From the NCBI RefSeq assembly GCF_014655715.1, contig NZ_BNBM01000005.1:478354-542353 (forward strand): a stretch of DNA of 64,000 bases. Reading direction: 5' to 3'. A program made the position numbers and the translations under genes. A model generated the notes under the pieces. That model saw only the letters and a program-made list of their open reading frames with translations, ran no database searches and had not been told where the DNA came from. The number at the start of each line of letters is the position of its first letter. The first letter of the stretch is position 1. Positions 1 through 8,327 of this stretch are shown one piece after another. This stretch comes from Streptomyces lanatus (GTDB lineage Bacteria > Actinomycetota > Actinomycetes > Streptomycetales > Streptomycetaceae).

Positions 1-57
1 GACGCTCTTGCCGGCGTCGGAGGTGGTGCCGGCGACAAGAAGGCCACCGCCCGTCAT
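1..57 (-). CDS. cobQ: Cobyric acid synthase CobQ, N-terminal fragment
   Basis: Only the first 19 codons are inside the window; the gene continues off the left edge. They read MTGGGLLVAGTTSDAGKSV, the glycine-rich P-loop-like start of the CobQ/CobB family, which amidates adenosylcobyrinic acid a,c-diamide using glutamine and ATP. The ATG at 57 overlaps the TGA of cobD as ATGA, so the two are translationally coupled and share the upstream riboswitch. CobB/BioD-type relatives have a similar start, but the coupling to cobD favours CobQ. Confidence 0.75.
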   Translation of the reverse strand, partial: MTGGGLLVAGTTSDAGKSV

Positions 58-995
58 GAGGTACGCCCCTTCGCGATAAGGCGCGCGGCGACACAGACGC
101 CGAGCGCGAGCCAGCCGACACGCTTCGACAGCCGTACGGCCCGGTCGATGTCGTGGACGACGACGGCCCGCCCTCTCTGATTGAGCACGGGCCGGTGCTC
201 GACCCGCCCGCCGTAGGAGAGGGTCCCGCCGAGCCGCACCCCGAGGGCGCCCGCGAACGAGGCCTCGACGGGCCCGGCGTTGGGGCTCGGGTGCTTGCCG
301 GCGTCGTCGCGCCAGGCCCGTACTGCTCCCCGGGGATCGTGTCCGGCGACGGTGGCCAGTACGGCGGTCAGCCGCGCCCCCGGCCACCCGGCCACGTCGT
401 CGAGCCGCGCGGAAGCCCACCCATAGCGCCGGTACTTGGGCGATCGGTGCCCGACCATGGCGTCGAGCGTGTTCACGGCCCGGAACCCGAGAAGCCCCGG
501 CACCCCGCCGACGGCCCCCCACACGAGCGCCCCCACCACCGCATCCGAGGTGTTCTCGGCGACGGACTCGACGACGGCCCGTGCGATCCCGTCCGCGTCC
601 AGCGCCTGCGGATCCCGCCCGCACAGATGCGGCAGCCGTGCTCTCGCTGTTTCGACGTCCCCCGCCTCCAGGGCCCGTCCGATGGCCCGGGCCTCGCGCG
701 CGAGCGAGGTCCCGCCGACGACGGCCCAGGTGGCGACGCCGGTCAGCGCGACGGACGTGAGGGGAGAGGACCGTACGGCACGTGCCGCGAGCGCCCCCAC
801 CACCACGGCGCCACCGGCGCACACGACGGTGTGCACCGCACCTCGCGCGCGGTCGTCACGCCACAACACCCTCTCCACGGCCCCGGCGACCCGCCCGAAC
901 GCGGCGACCGGATGCCCCCGGCGCGGATCACCGAGCAGCAGATCACCGAGAAGCCCGGCGGCGGCGCCGTACGCGAAGACGCGATCGGCTCGCAT
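54..995 (-). CDS. cobD: Adenosylcobinamide-phosphate synthase CobD/CbiB
   Basis: Membrane enzyme of late cobalamin synthesis that joins adenosylcobyric acid to aminopropanol (phosphate). The 313-residue length is normal. Family marks are the N-terminal GDLLLGDPRRGHPV stretch and the central AENTSDAVVGALVWG motif, with several hydrophobic segments between. Start is ATG at 995; the next conserved stretch follows immediately. It lies about 110 nt downstream of a cobalamin riboswitch and overlaps cobQ by ATGA, so it should be repressed when B12 is abundant. Name usage differs between organisms (CobD in Pseudomonas, CbiB in Salmonella); the function is the same. Confidence 0.93.
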   Translation of the reverse strand: MRADRVFAYGAAAGLLGDLLLGDPRRGHPVAAFGRVAGAVERVLWRDDRARGAVHTVVCAGGAVVVGALAARAVRSSPLTSVALTGVATWAVVGGTSLAREARAIGRALEAGDVETARARLPHLCGRDPQALDADGIARAVVESVAENTSDAVVGALVWGAVGGVPGLLGFRAVNTLDAMVGHRSPKYRRYGWASARLDDVAGWPGARLTAVLATVAGHDPRGAVRAWRDDAGKHPSPNAGPVEASFAGALGVRLGGTLSYGGRVEHRPVLNQRGRAVVVHDIDRAVRLSKRVGWLALGVCVAARLIAKGRTS

Positions 996-1104
996 CGGCG
1001 TCAGCCGACCGTGGGTTCAGCCGCAGGTCCGACAGTGCATCTCGAACGGCAGGCGAGCATCGCGTCATGTCCTCACTCAGGGTGTCCACGCCCTGGTTCG
1101 ACGA

Positions 1105-1205
1105 GACCGGCGGCGAGAGTTCCTGGCTCCCGGGGCTTACTACCCCGGTGACAGTGGCGGGACCGCGCCGGATTCACACCGGCTTCCTCTTCTGCCGCCG
1201 TACTT
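1105..1205 (-). promoter_or_regulatory. Cobalamin (AdoCbl) riboswitch
   Basis: Read on the minus strand, this holds the core GGTGTGAATCCGG, then CCCGCCACTGT, and downstream the B12-box-like GAGCCAGGAACTCTCGCC. An outer helix can form between CGGCGGC (about 1202-1196) and GCCGCCG (about 1114-1108). These are the signature blocks of the cobalamin riboswitch family. It sits 110 nt upstream of cobD, so it most likely represses cobD-cobQ when B12 is present. I could not fold the expression platform, so whether control is by termination or by translation is open. Confidence 0.92.
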
Positions 1206-1456
1206 GGCCCCGGAAGTCCACCATGGGGTTGGAAGGGGCGTCAACTTGCCGTTGACCTGCGGTGGGGGAGTGTGGAGAACCCCACACCGGGCTGCTGCCC
1301 CCAGCACTTGAGGGATCTTCCGCAGAGCCGTTTCCCGCTGGGTCAGTCTCTCCGGTGAACCGCCGTGAAGAGCATTGCGGCCACGCTGTGGCCCGCGTGC
1401 GATGAAGCGTCATTTCTGCTGCTTCCGGCGAAAGAACAGCAAGGGGCCGACAACTG

Positions 1457-1609
1457 ATGTCACAGAAGGGCAGCGGCTTCGAACTCGTCAGCGGACTGTG
1501 CCGGACGGTGCGGGACCGCTATGTGCAGCTGAGCCGAGGATTTCCCGAGCACGCGAACAGCGAACCGCCCTGCTCCCCACCGTCACGAGACGGAGGAGCA
1601 GGGCGGTGA
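1457..1609 (+). CDS. Possible small ORF, 50 aa
   Basis: ATG at 1457 opens a 50-codon frame beginning MSQKGSGFELVSGLCRTVRD. An AAGGGG lies about 10 nt upstream, a passable ribosome site. The last codons run through a strong hairpin (1565-1606) that looks like the terminator of the opposite-strand phosphate-transport operon. That argues against the C-terminal half being coding, although the first 35 codons have reasonable composition. No family recognised. The rest of the 996-1628 gap holds the riboswitch leader and nothing else I can support. Confidence 0.25.
   Translation: MSQKGSGFELVSGLCRTVRDRYVQLSRGFPEHANSEPPCSPPSRDGGAGR
1565..1606. terminator. Strong hairpin after the pit operon
   Basis: A perfect 12-bp inverted repeat, CCGCCCTGCTCC (1565-1576) and GGAGCAGGGCGG (1595-1606), with an 18-nt loop. 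It starts 23 bp past the stop of the minus-strand small membrane protein gene, where a terminator of the pit transcript is expected. There is no clear U-tract, as is common for Streptomyces terminators. Confidence 0.6.
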
Positions 1610-1628
1610 GCGGTCGGCGAGAGCCGCG

Positions 1629-1850
1629 TCAGGCCACGATCAGATAGATCCCGTACGCCACCGCCGCCGCACACGCCGCGAAGCACGCATACGCCCCGGT
1701 GACCGCGAGCCCGGCCGACCCGCCCTGGGCCGAGGCCTTCTCCTGGCGGGACAGGCCGGTGATGCCGAGGGTGAAGAGGCCCACCAGGGCCACGGTGACC
1801 ACGAGGCTGACGCCGAAGACGGAGCCGAGGGCTGCCCAGTCGATCTTCAT
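1629..1850 (-). CDS. Small membrane protein downstream of pit
   Basis: 73 residues with two predicted membrane helices: residues about 10-32 (GVSLVVTVALVGLFTLG) and about 47-72 (VTGAYACFAACAAAVAYGIY), joined by a short charged loop with RQEKASAQ. It follows the phosphate transporter by 40 bp on the same strand and is probably cotranscribed. I recall that S. coelicolor pitH2 forms a bicistronic unit with a comparable hypothetical gene. The usual DUF47 partner of Pit transporters is absent here, so an accessory role in phosphate transport is possible but is inference only. Confidence 0.75.
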   Translation of the reverse strand: MKIDWAALGSVFGVSLVVTVALVGLFTLGITGLSRQEKASAQGGSAGLAVTGAYACFAACAAAVAYGIYLIVA

Positions 1851-1890
1851 GGTTCTTCTTTCGTGAGTGAAGGGGGGAACTGGGAGGGGG

Positions 1891-3126
1891 TCAGACCGTG
1901 GCCTGAGAGGGTGCCGGCTCGGTGGACGGCGGGGCCGGGATCGTCGCGGCCAGCTCCTCGGTCGCCGTGCCCGCCGGGGGCGGGGTGACGGCGGCGATGG
2001 CCGTGGTGACCACGCCGGCCGGCTCGTCGGACTCGTTGACGTTGGTGTGGTCGACGACCTCGCGGCGGGAGAGCTTCCAGATCGCGGCGCTGGAGGCGAT
2101 CAGGAAGACGGCGACCAGGGCCGTGCCCCAGGAGCCGAGGCCCGTCACATACTCCGCGAGCGCGCCGACCAGGGCGGCGGCCGGGAGGGTGAGGCCCCAG
2201 GCGACGAACATCCGGGTGGCCGTCGACCAGCGGACGACTCCGCCCTTGCGGCCGAGCCCGGCACCCATCACCGAACCGGAGACGGAGTGGGTGGTGGAGA
2301 GGGAGAAGCCGAGGTGGGACGAGGCCAGGATGACCGTAGCGGCGCTGGTCTGGGCGGCGAAGCCCTGCTGCGGCTGGAGGTCGGTCAGGCCCTTGCCCAT
2401 GGTGCGGATGATGCGCCAGCCGCCGAGGTAGGTGCCGAGCGCGATGGCCAGGCCCGCGGAGAGGATGACCCACATGGGCGGGTCGGAGTCGGGGGCGACG
2501 GCGCCGCCGGCGACCAGGGCGAGGGTGATGATGCCCATCGTCTTCTGCGCGTCGTTCGTGCCGTGGGCGAGCGAGACCAGGCCGGCGGAGGCGATCTGAC
2601 CGGTGCGGTAGCCCTTGGCGGCGGCCTTGCCGTCGGCCTTCTTGCCGAGCGTGTAGGTCAGGCGCGTGGCGAACATCGCGGCGATGCCCGCGACCAGCGG
2701 GGCGGCGATCGCCGGGATCAGCACCTTGGTGACGAGTGCGTCGCCGTGGACGGCGCCGATGCCGGCCGAGGCGATGGTGGCGCCGATCAGACCGCCCATC
2801 AGGGCGTGCGAGGAACTGGAGGGCAGGCCCACCAGCCAGGTGAGCAGGTTCCAGAGGATCGCGCCGACCAGCGCGGCGAAGATGACCTCGGGACGGATGC
2901 CGGTCTCGTCGACGAGACCCTTGGAGATCGTGTTGGCGACCTCCACGGAGAGAAAGGCGCCTACAAGGTTCAGCACGGCGGACATGGCCACCGCGACCTT
3001 GGGCTTGAGCGCACCGGTCGAGATGGTGGTGGCCATCGCGTTGGCGGTGTCGTGGAAACCGTTCGTGAAATCGAACGCGAGTGCGGTTACGACCACAATC
3101 GCGAGGATCAGCGAGAAGTTTTCCAT
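1891..3126 (-). CDS. pit: Low-affinity inorganic phosphate transporter (PiT family)
   Basis: 411-residue polytopic membrane protein of the PiT family, which imports phosphate (as metal-phosphate) with the proton gradient. The N-terminal signature GFHDTANAMATTISTGALKP and the internal repeat SLAHGTNDAQKTMG are both present, as expected for the inverted-repeat PiT fold. The C-terminal 60 residues are a Thr/Pro/Ala-rich cytoplasmic tail. Start is ATG at 3126. A PHO-box-like pair of direct repeats lies about 53-70 bp upstream, so PhoP control is likely. The small membrane protein follows at +40 bp. By neighbours it corresponds to S. coelicolor pitH2. Confidence 0.93.
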   Translation of the reverse strand: MENFSLILAIVVVTALAFDFTNGFHDTANAMATTISTGALKPKVAVAMSAVLNLVGAFLSVEVANTISKGLVDETGIRPEVIFAALVGAILWNLLTWLVGLPSSSSHALMGGLIGATIASAGIGAVHGDALVTKVLIPAIAAPLVAGIAAMFATRLTYTLGKKADGKAAAKGYRTGQIASAGLVSLAHGTNDAQKTMGIITLALVAGGAVAPDSDPPMWVILSAGLAIALGTYLGGWRIIRTMGKGLTDLQPQQGFAAQTSAATVILASSHLGFSLSTTHSVSGSVMGAGLGRKGGVVRWSTATRMFVAWGLTLPAAALVGALAEYVTGLGSWGTALVAVFLIASSAAIWKLSRREVVDHTNVNESDEPAGVVTTAIAAVTPPPAGTATEELAATIPAPPSTEPAPSQATV

Positions 3127-3174
3127 TTACCCAGGCAATCGTTCGAGGTCATTGGCCGGTCGAACGTAGGTAAC

Positions 3175-3200
3175 CTGAGTGAACTAAAGGTGAACTGAGG
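3175..3200 (-). promoter_or_regulatory. PHO-box-like direct repeats before pit
   Basis: On the minus strand two GTTCAC units occur exactly 11 bp apart (3195-3190 and 3184-3179), followed by GGTTACC. Streptomyces PhoP boxes are built from 11-bp direct repeats with the consensus GTTCACC and variants, so spacing and core both fit. The site is about 53 bp upstream of the pit ATG. Confidence 0.6.
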
Positions 3201-3279
3201 GGGGCCGCACGGTGTCCGGAAGCGCCGGAAGGAGAGACCTTCGGTCCACCGCTCGCCGCACGGCCCAGGCGTGGCCCGG

Positions 3280-4038
3280 CTAGTAGCCTCGGGCGAACTT
3301 CCTCAGCTGGGTCATCGAGCCGTTGAAGAGATTTTGATCACCCGGCAGACTGCCGCCGTTGTCGTACTGCCAGAAGGTCCAGAACTGCCACCCGGCCGGC
3401 ATCGAACCCGCCGTCGAGGAGTTGTAGCGGGCTATCCACAGCGCGTGGCTGGAGGCGAAGGCGCGGCTGGCGCCGGTGCAGTTGTTCCACCAGTGCGTGG
3501 TCGTGTAGATCACCGGACGGCGGCCGGTCAGTCGCTTCACCTCGTTGCTGAAGGACTGGATCCAATTGACCATCTTCGCCTTGCTCAGCCCGTAGCACTT
3601 GTGCTTGCTGTACGGGTTGTACTCGATGTCGAGAGCGGGCGGCAGGGTCCAGCCGTCCGACCGCCAGGCACCGCCGTTGCGCACGAAGTACGCGGCCTGG
3701 GTCGTGCCCGACGACTTGTTCGGTACGGCGAAGTGGTACGCGCCGCGGACCAGCCCGGCGTTGCGGGCGCCGTTGTACTGCTGGCCGAAGTACGGGTTGC
3801 GGTAGGTGTGGGACTCGGTCGCCTTGACGTAGACGAACTTGGCGCCCTTCGACTTCGAGCTCTGCCAGTTGACGTTCTTCTGGTGGGAAGAGACATCGTG
3901 GCCCTTGGGCTTGCTCGCGGCGGCGGCCGGGATCTCGGCGAGAGCGGTTCCGCTGAGGGTGAGGGCCGCCACGGATATGGCTATGAGTCGGGAGCGGTGA
4001 CGTGAGCGGTTTCGGGTCGGTTTGTGATCACGGGCCAT
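3280..4038 (-). CDS. Secreted GH25 lysozyme (muramidase)
   Basis: 252 residues. An Arg-rich N-terminus is followed by a hydrophobic core (LIAISVAALTLSGTALA) and probable cleavage near residue 40, a signal peptide. The mature part is a GH25 N,O-diacetylmuramidase domain: GHDVSSHQ with the catalytic-region Asp near residue 48, KATESHTYRNPY, AYHFA, and PALDIEYNPY with the Asp-x-Glu pair. It would cleave the MurNAc-GlcNAc bond of peptidoglycan outside the cell. I chose ATG 4038 over the in-frame 4065 because GGGGGGAA lies just before it and the arginine run then begins the signal peptide. Monocistronic; divergent from the aldolase gene. Confidence 0.92.
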   Translation of the reverse strand: MARDHKPTRNRSRHRSRLIAISVAALTLSGTALAEIPAAAASKPKGHDVSSHQKNVNWQSSKSKGAKFVYVKATESHTYRNPYFGQQYNGARNAGLVRGAYHFAVPNKSSGTTQAAYFVRNGGAWRSDGWTLPPALDIEYNPYSKHKCYGLSKAKMVNWIQSFSNEVKRLTGRRPVIYTTTHWWNNCTGASRAFASSHALWIARYNSSTAGSMPAGWQFWTFWQYDNGGSLPGDQNLFNGSMTQLRKFARGY

Positions 4039-4245
4039 ATTTCCCCCCGGAATGGCGACGTGCACGACAAATCCCCCAGAGATTACTGGAAGATCGTTGA
4101 ATGCCGATCGTTCTCAGGCCAATGGCAGGAGGTGGGTGATATCTCCACTTCTGCACTCTTCCGGACGTCGGCCTTCCGCCCTAAAGTGCGGGCGCCTGGC
4201 AGCGACTTGACGCTGTGTTCGGGGTCCGGCTGGCAGGATCGGCCC

Positions 4246-4968
4246 ATGGCTGAGGAGCGGCGGGATCAGCGGGATGCGCGGGAGGCCTCACAGGAAGTGG
4301 GGGAGCCGTGGGGCAGAAGTGCGCGTCCCGAGGAGGCGGAGGCCTGGGAGTCCCTGGTGGCGACGGCCCGGCGGACGGTGGCCGAGGGGCTGGTCGTCGG
4401 CACATCGGGCAATGTGTCGGTGCGGGTGGGGGAGACGGTGCTGGTCACGCCGTCGGGCGTGCCGTACGACCGGCTGTCCGCGGAGGATGTGACGGGCGTC
4501 GACCTGGACGGGCGGCGGGTGCTCGGCGCGCTGACGCCGACCAGTGAGCTGCCGATGCATCTGGCGATCTACCGGGCGACGGACGCCGGCGCTGTCGTCC
4601 ACACCCACGCGGTCCATGCGACGGCCGTTTCGACCCTGGTCCCGGAGCTTCCGCTGATCCATTACATGGCCGCGGCGATGGGGGGAACGGTGCGGGTCGC
4701 CCCCTATGCGACGTACGGCACCGAGGAGTTGGCCGAGAACATGCTCCGCGCTCTCACCGAACGCACCGCCTGCCTCCTGCGCAACCACGGCACGATCGCG
4801 TACGGCTCGACGCTGGACCAGGCCTACGACCGTACGGCCCAGCTGGAGTGGATGTGCCGGGTCTGGCTCACGGCGTCCTCGGTCCCGGGACTCGCGCCGA
4901 CGCTGCTGTCGGAGGGGCAGGTGGCGGAGGTGGGAGAGCGGCTGCGGGGGTACGGGCAGCAGGGGTGA
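4246..4968 (+). CDS. Class II aldolase/adducin family protein (fuculose-phosphate aldolase-like)
   Basis: 240 residues from ATG 4246. The upstream in-frame codons back to 4024 look non-coding, with many A/T third positions. The domain has the family marks GTSGNVSVR, TPSGVPYDRL, the zinc-ligand motif HTHAVHATA and LLRNHGTIAYG. Members cleave sugar phosphates such as L-fuculose-1-P or L-ribulose-5-P, or decarboxylate related acids. The substrate cannot be told from the sequence. The first 30 residues are charged (EERRDQRDAREAS) and probably disordered. The next gene, a secreted or anchored hydrolase, starts 93 bp downstream on the same strand. Confidence 0.85.
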   Translation: MAEERRDQRDAREASQEVGEPWGRSARPEEAEAWESLVATARRTVAEGLVVGTSGNVSVRVGETVLVTPSGVPYDRLSAEDVTGVDLDGRRVLGALTPTSELPMHLAIYRATDAGAVVHTHAVHATAVSTLVPELPLIHYMAAAMGGTVRVAPYATYGTEELAENMLRALTERTACLLRNHGTIAYGSTLDQAYDRTAQLEWMCRVWLTASSVPGLAPTLLSEGQVAEVGERLRGYGQQG

Positions 4969-5061
4969 GTGTCGGGCAGGGGGCGGGGAAAGGCGGCCCG
5001 GCCTCGCGGCGATGGCGGCCTCCCACTGGCCCCGCCCCCCATCCGCCCGGACACTGGATGC

Positions 5062-6183
5062 GTGCGCACTGTCAAAGCGACGGCCGCAGCCGTCACCGTG
5101 GCCCTGGCCGCAGGCGCCGTCGGCGTCGCCGCCGGACGGTTCGCCAGTGGCGCCGCGCTGACGGCGCCCCCGGGCCGGCCCCTGCCCACGGAGCCCCGGC
5201 TGACCGTGCACGCCACGGCCGCCGGCCAGATCGCGCTCACCCGCGCCCTCGCCACCCTGCGACCCGGCACCTACGGTCTCGCCGGCGACGGCTCGCACGC
5301 GGTCATCGGGCCCGTCCTCACCACGGCGAACCACTCCGCCGACACCGTCGTACGACGGCTCGAACGCGTCACCCACGGCACACTCCAGCCCGGTGACAGC
5401 GTCTGGCTCACCCCGAACGTGTACGTCGGGAACCCGAGCGCCGCCCTCGGCCTCGACCACGCCGACATCGACATCCCCGGCGAACTCGGTTCCCTGCCCG
5501 CCTGGTTCGTCCCCGGAGCGCGCGACACCTGGGTCATCGCGGTGCACGGGCTCGGCACCACCCGCGAACAGGCCATGAACGTCATGGGGTTCCTCAACCG
5601 CCGTCACTTCCCGGTCCTCGCCCTCGCCTACCGCGGCGACCTCGGCGCGCCCCGCCCGCCGGACGGCCTGAACCACCTCGGCGAGACCGAGTGGCGCGAC
5701 CTGGACGCGGCGATGCGCTACGCCGTGCGGTACGGCGCCGAGCAACTCGTCCTGCTCGGCTGGTCCACCGGCGCGACCATGGCGCTACGGGCCGCCCAGC
5801 ACTCGGGGCTGCGCGACCGGGTCTCCGGCCTCGTCCTGGACTCCCCGGTCCTCAGCTGGGAGACCACGCTCCGCGCCCTCGCCTCGGCCCGCCACACGCC
5901 GAGCGCGCTGCTGCCGCTCGCGGTCCGCGCGGCACAGGGCCGCACCGGCATGAGCCCCGACCGCACCGCCGACGCCCTGGACGACCTCACGGTGCCGACC
6001 CTGATCTTCCACGGGCCCGACGACCGGGTCGCCCCCTGGGCCCTCTCCCGCCGCCTGGCCGACGCCCACCCCAACCTGGTGACCCTCCAGCCGGTCGACC
6101 GGGCCCCGCACGCGGGCATGTGGAACGCCGACCCCGAGGCCTACGAGGAATCCCTGCGGCGCTTCATGACCCCGCTGATGTGA
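5062..6183 (+). CDS. Alpha/beta hydrolase with N-terminal membrane anchor or signal
   Basis: 373 residues from GTG 5062, chosen because the preceding in-frame residues are low-complexity and the GTG puts the hydrophobic segment (VTVALAAGAVGVAAGRFA) at the N-terminus. The hydrolase fold shows VIAVHGLGTTREQ (oxyanion region), the nucleophile elbow GWSTGATMA, VLDSPVLSW, and LIFHGPDDRVAPW with the acid, then a C-terminal His in APHAGMW. Probably an extracytoplasmic esterase or peptidase-like enzyme. The substrate is unknown. Confidence 0.8.
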   Translation: MRTVKATAAAVTVALAAGAVGVAAGRFASGAALTAPPGRPLPTEPRLTVHATAAGQIALTRALATLRPGTYGLAGDGSHAVIGPVLTTANHSADTVVRRLERVTHGTLQPGDSVWLTPNVYVGNPSAALGLDHADIDIPGELGSLPAWFVPGARDTWVIAVHGLGTTREQAMNVMGFLNRRHFPVLALAYRGDLGAPRPPDGLNHLGETEWRDLDAAMRYAVRYGAEQLVLLGWSTGATMALRAAQHSGLRDRVSGLVLDSPVLSWETTLRALASARHTPSALLPLAVRAAQGRTGMSPDRTADALDDLTVPTLIFHGPDDRVAPWALSRRLADAHPNLVTLQPVDRAPHAGMWNADPEAYEESLRRFMTPLM

Positions 6184-6377
6184 CCTTCGCCGACCGCCTC
6201 GGCCGCCGGCCCGCCGACACCCCCTTCCGCACCGGTCCCACAGATTCCGTTTAAGCCCGTACCACTGGCCTGTTCTCGGCCCTCAGCCGCTCGCGGGACC
6301 CCGTGCGTTGGCCATCCCCGTCGCCCCTCGTGACATTCCGTTTGGGTTTTCGGACCGTCAACCGGAAGACTGCACCC

Positions 6378-7781
6378 GTGACGTCCCGTATCCCGCGCGA
6401 CTCCAGGCTTCGACTCGTCCGCCCGCGACCCCTGGCCGCCGCCCCCCGAGCTGTGAACCAGCGGCGCCCACGCCGCCCCGCGCCCCGCCCCCCGGAAGGC
6501 ACACCGGCCCGGTCCGAGCTGGCCAGAATGGCTCGCTCCGGTCTGGCCGCCGCGGCCCGTGTCGCCCACTGGGCCGACGCCGCCCTGCGCCCCGGCCGTG
6601 ACGCCTCGAACGCCGACGGCAAGGGCACCCTCTCCGACGCGACCGCCGAACGGGCGGCGAGCGACCTCGGCCTGACCGTGGCTCAGGTGCGCGCCGACTG
6701 GGACACCGCCCGGCTCGCCGGACTCGTCGAGGTGCACGGCGGCACCGCCCGGCCCGGCTGGCGGCTGCGCGCCTGGGACCGCGACGACAGCGCCGTGCTG
6801 CGCGGCTGGGTCGCCCTGTTCGACGCCTGGTCGCTGGCCCATCCGGAGCCCGAGGAGCACGGGCACGGCGCCGTGGCGGACGTCGTCTCGGCGCTGCCCC
6901 AGGTGCTGTCCTTCCTCCAGCTGTCCGCCGGGCCCGTCCCCGTGGAGCAGCTCCTGGACCTGCTGGAGCAGCGGGTCACCGAGCTGCGCACCGAGAGATG
7001 CGAGATCCCCTACGGGCCCCGGCCCGAGCCGGTCACCGTCCCCGCGGCCGCCGAGGACCCCTCCCTCGCCCCGCTCCTCGACTGGGCCCTGCACGCCCTG
7101 GCCTCCGTCGGTGCCCTCACCTGCGGCGACGGACAGGCCACCCTGACCCCGCTCGGCAGCTGGGCGGTGTGGGTCAAGCTGGAGCAGATCTGCGTCGCCG
7201 CCCAGAGCCCCGCCGGGAACATCGAGCAGGCCGCCGAGGACATGCTCCGCGGCTGCGCCCAGCTGCGCCCGAACGCCGCCCGCGACGAGTACCGCGCCTG
7301 GCTCGCCGCCCGCCCCGTAGGCAGCGCCGTCACCGAACTCCTGGTCGCCGCCCGCGGTGACGACGCCCTCCTGCGCGGCCTCGCCTTCGAGGCGCTGCGC
7401 GTCGTCGGCGCCCCCGCCGAGCCCGACGTACGTGCCGTCGTCGACGAGCCGACGCTGCGGCCGTACGCCCTGCTGTGGCTCGCCGAGCACGACGGCGTCG
7501 ACCCCGAGGACGCCCACGAGGTGCTCACCCGGGACGAGGCCACCTGGCTGTGGGTCGACACCGCCGCCGCCGTCACCGACCACGGCGAGGCCCCGATGCT
7601 CGTACGGCACCTGGAATCCGCGCTCCAGCCGACCGTCCCCGCGCTCCTCGACGAGGTGCGCGCCGTCGGACACCCGCGCACCGTTCAGGTCCTGGTCGCC
7701 CTCGCCGCCGCGCACCCCGACCCCGCCCTCGCGAAGGCCGTCCGCCGCGCCGCCTTCCAGGTGCACACCGGGGGGAGCTGA
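6378..7781 (+). CDS. Conserved hypothetical protein, winged-helix-like N-terminus and helical C-terminus
   Basis: 467 residues from GTG 6378. The alternatives are 6303, which gives an Arg/Pro tail of poor coding quality, or an internal ATG near 6528. After a basic Pro-rich stretch (about residues 1-50) comes a region with TLSDATAERAASDLGLT and ARLAGLVEVHGGTARPGWRLRAW that resembles a winged-helix unit. Residues about 250-467 are Ala/Leu-rich helices suggestive of HEAT-like repeats (LVVAARGDDALLRGLAFEALRV pattern). I recall such proteins only as Streptomyces hypotheticals. It ends 13 bp from the convergent VOC gene. Confidence 0.75.
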   Translation: MTSRIPRDSRLRLVRPRPLAAAPRAVNQRRPRRPAPRPPEGTPARSELARMARSGLAAAARVAHWADAALRPGRDASNADGKGTLSDATAERAASDLGLTVAQVRADWDTARLAGLVEVHGGTARPGWRLRAWDRDDSAVLRGWVALFDAWSLAHPEPEEHGHGAVADVVSALPQVLSFLQLSAGPVPVEQLLDLLEQRVTELRTERCEIPYGPRPEPVTVPAAAEDPSLAPLLDWALHALASVGALTCGDGQATLTPLGSWAVWVKLEQICVAAQSPAGNIEQAAEDMLRGCAQLRPNAARDEYRAWLAARPVGSAVTELLVAARGDDALLRGLAFEALRVVGAPAEPDVRAVVDEPTLRPYALLWLAEHDGVDPEDAHEVLTRDEATWLWVDTAAAVTDHGEAPMLVRHLESALQPTVPALLDEVRAVGHPRTVQVLVALAAAHPDPALAKAVRRAAFQVHTGGS

Positions 7782-7794
7782 ACCGGAGCGGCGC

Positions 7795-8208
7795 TCAGCC
7801 TCTGATCTCGGGGGCGTACGTGCCGAAGCTCCACACATTGCCCTCCAGGTCGCGGGCCATGTAGTCCCGTGAGCCGTAGTCCTGGTCCGTCGGGGGCATC
7901 AGGATCTCCGCGCCCTGCTCCACGGCCCGCCGGTGGTGTGCGTCGACGTCCGCCACGACGACGTACACCCCGGTCGTGCCCGAGTCCTTCATCACCTTGT
8001 CGAAGGCGCTGCCGGTGCCCTTCGAGCCGAGCATCACCGCGCCGTTGCCCTGCGCCAGCTCGGCGTGCCCCACCTTGCCGTCGTCGGTCTCGTAGACCGC
8101 CAGCTCCGTGAAGCCGAAGGCCTCCGTGAGCTGCCTGATCGCCGCCTTCGCGTCCGCGTACAGCAGCGTCGGGTAGATGCTCGGACGCCCCTGATTCGTG
8201 CCTGCCAT
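7795..8208 (-). CDS. VOC (glyoxalase/bleomycin-resistance-like) family protein
   Basis: 137 residues from ATG 8208, preceded by GGGAG at a good distance; the in-frame ATG at 8217 lacks one. Reads as a single VOC domain of the PhnB-like type: IYPTLLYADAKAAIRQLTEA, FGFTE, VYVVVADVDAHHRRAVEQGAE, and YGSRDYMARDLEGNVWSFG near the C-terminus. Such proteins bind a metal or a small ligand as dimers. No substrate can be assigned. Monocistronic, divergent from the ABC-F gene. Confidence 0.82.
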   Translation of the reverse strand: MAGTNQGRPSIYPTLLYADAKAAIRQLTEAFGFTELAVYETDDGKVGHAELAQGNGAVMLGSKGTGSAFDKVMKDSGTTGVYVVVADVDAHHRRAVEQGAEILMPPTDQDYGSRDYMARDLEGNVWSFGTYAPEIRG

Positions 8209-8327
8209 GCCGATCACTCCCTCGTGGCCGGATTGCCGGAAATCTCAGTCTGGCACCCGCCACTGACAACGCGCGGACGAGACGAACCGAACACCCGATC
8301 CCAGGAAAAGTGGTTGCACGGCCCCGT

